A stretch of 64,000 nt of DNA. It comes from Lachnospiraceae bacterium. GTDB taxonomy: Bacteria; Bacillota_A; Clostridia; Lachnospirales; Lachnospiraceae. Shown in pieces: positions 63,975 through 64,000 of the stretch. The stretch covers positions 66,033-130,032 of the forward strand of contig JAFXDD010000022.1 in assembly GCA_017516285.1 (NCBI GenBank). The letters are read 5' to 3'. The notes under the pieces were generated by a model that saw only the letters and a list, made by a program, of their open reading frames with translations, ran no database searches and was not told the DNA's origin. Numbering within the stretch: position 1 is the first letter of the stretch; each line of letters starts with the position of its first letter. Both the position numbers and the translations under genes were made by a program.

Positions 63975-63980
63975 ATTATA
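63975..63980 (-). promoter_or_regulatory. -10 box of the Rpn-family gene
   Basis: A perfect TATAAT on the minus strand, 16 bases before ATG 63958. The -35 would lie at the very end of the window and cannot be judged fully. Confidence 0.45.
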
Positions 63981-64000
63981 ACAATATTTTCATCACGTTG

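Overview
The window looks like chromosomal DNA of a low-GC, spore-forming-lineage Firmicute, most likely a Lachnospiraceae-type Clostridium relative. This is inferred from SpoVG, the GlgC/GlgD pair, a DnaD-domain protein next to a DnaC-type helicase loader, an agr-type quorum-sensing locus with a cyclic thiolactone peptide, DUF975 and DUF554 proteins, several Rpn/PD-(D/E)XK proteins, and strong AGGAGG ribosome sites with sigma-A style promoters. No rRNA, tRNA, CRISPR array or complete insertion sequence was seen.

Layout. 1-11.9 kb: surface glycan region. It has an ABC exporter fragment, a frameshifted sialyltransferase-like gene, a GtrB/DPM-like glycosyltransferase, a GNAT acetyltransferase, several GT-C-like polytopic membrane proteins, a PIG-V-like mannosyltransferase and an OafA-like acyltransferase, organised as two divergent transcription units. 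12-17.6 kb: hexuronate catabolism (uxaC, uxaB, uxaA) with a LacI-family regulator and a perfect palindromic operator placed just downstream of the uxaBA promoter. 17.7-18 kb: AT-rich gap with a cluster of DnaA boxes. 18-23 kb: trxB, an SDR reductase, a decayed ORF6N gene, a LysR fragment and a beta-lactamase-fold serine hydrolase. 23-25.8 kb: spoVG, glgD, glgC (glycogen synthesis). 26.2-31.6 kb: murC, DnaD-like protein, DnaC-like loader, prs and a DUF554 protein, with degenerate DnaA boxes ahead of the loader pair.

31.6-47.5 kb is the most unusual part: almost entirely minus-strand secreted proteins and lipoproteins. It holds a CAP-domain protein behind a WalR-like repeat, a DUF975 protein, two large solute-binding-like lipoproteins without permeases (one behind a four-fold 11-bp repeat resembling a PhoP box), a membrane-anchored XRE regulator, a SpoIID-like protein, a RICIN+M23 peptidase, and at least five small lipoproteins that share one N-terminal/promoter cassette but carry different C-terminal domains. 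The region ends with agrD-agrB, divergent from an XRE regulator and the agrA/agrC-like response regulator and kinase. Two 9-bp direct repeats with 12-bp spacing, typical of LytTR regulators, lie upstream of agrD and of the M23 peptidase gene. I infer that Agr signalling controls both itself and the adjacent envelope operon.

50-55.7 kb: an Rpn-family protein, a large anchored protein with a possible C39-like end, a methyltransferase and an unknown protein. 55.8-62.9 kb: a complete F-type ATP synthase operon (atpZ, atpI-like, B, E, F, H, A, G, D, C) whose c subunit carries the residues of sodium-translocating enzymes. 63-64 kb: another Rpn-family gene.
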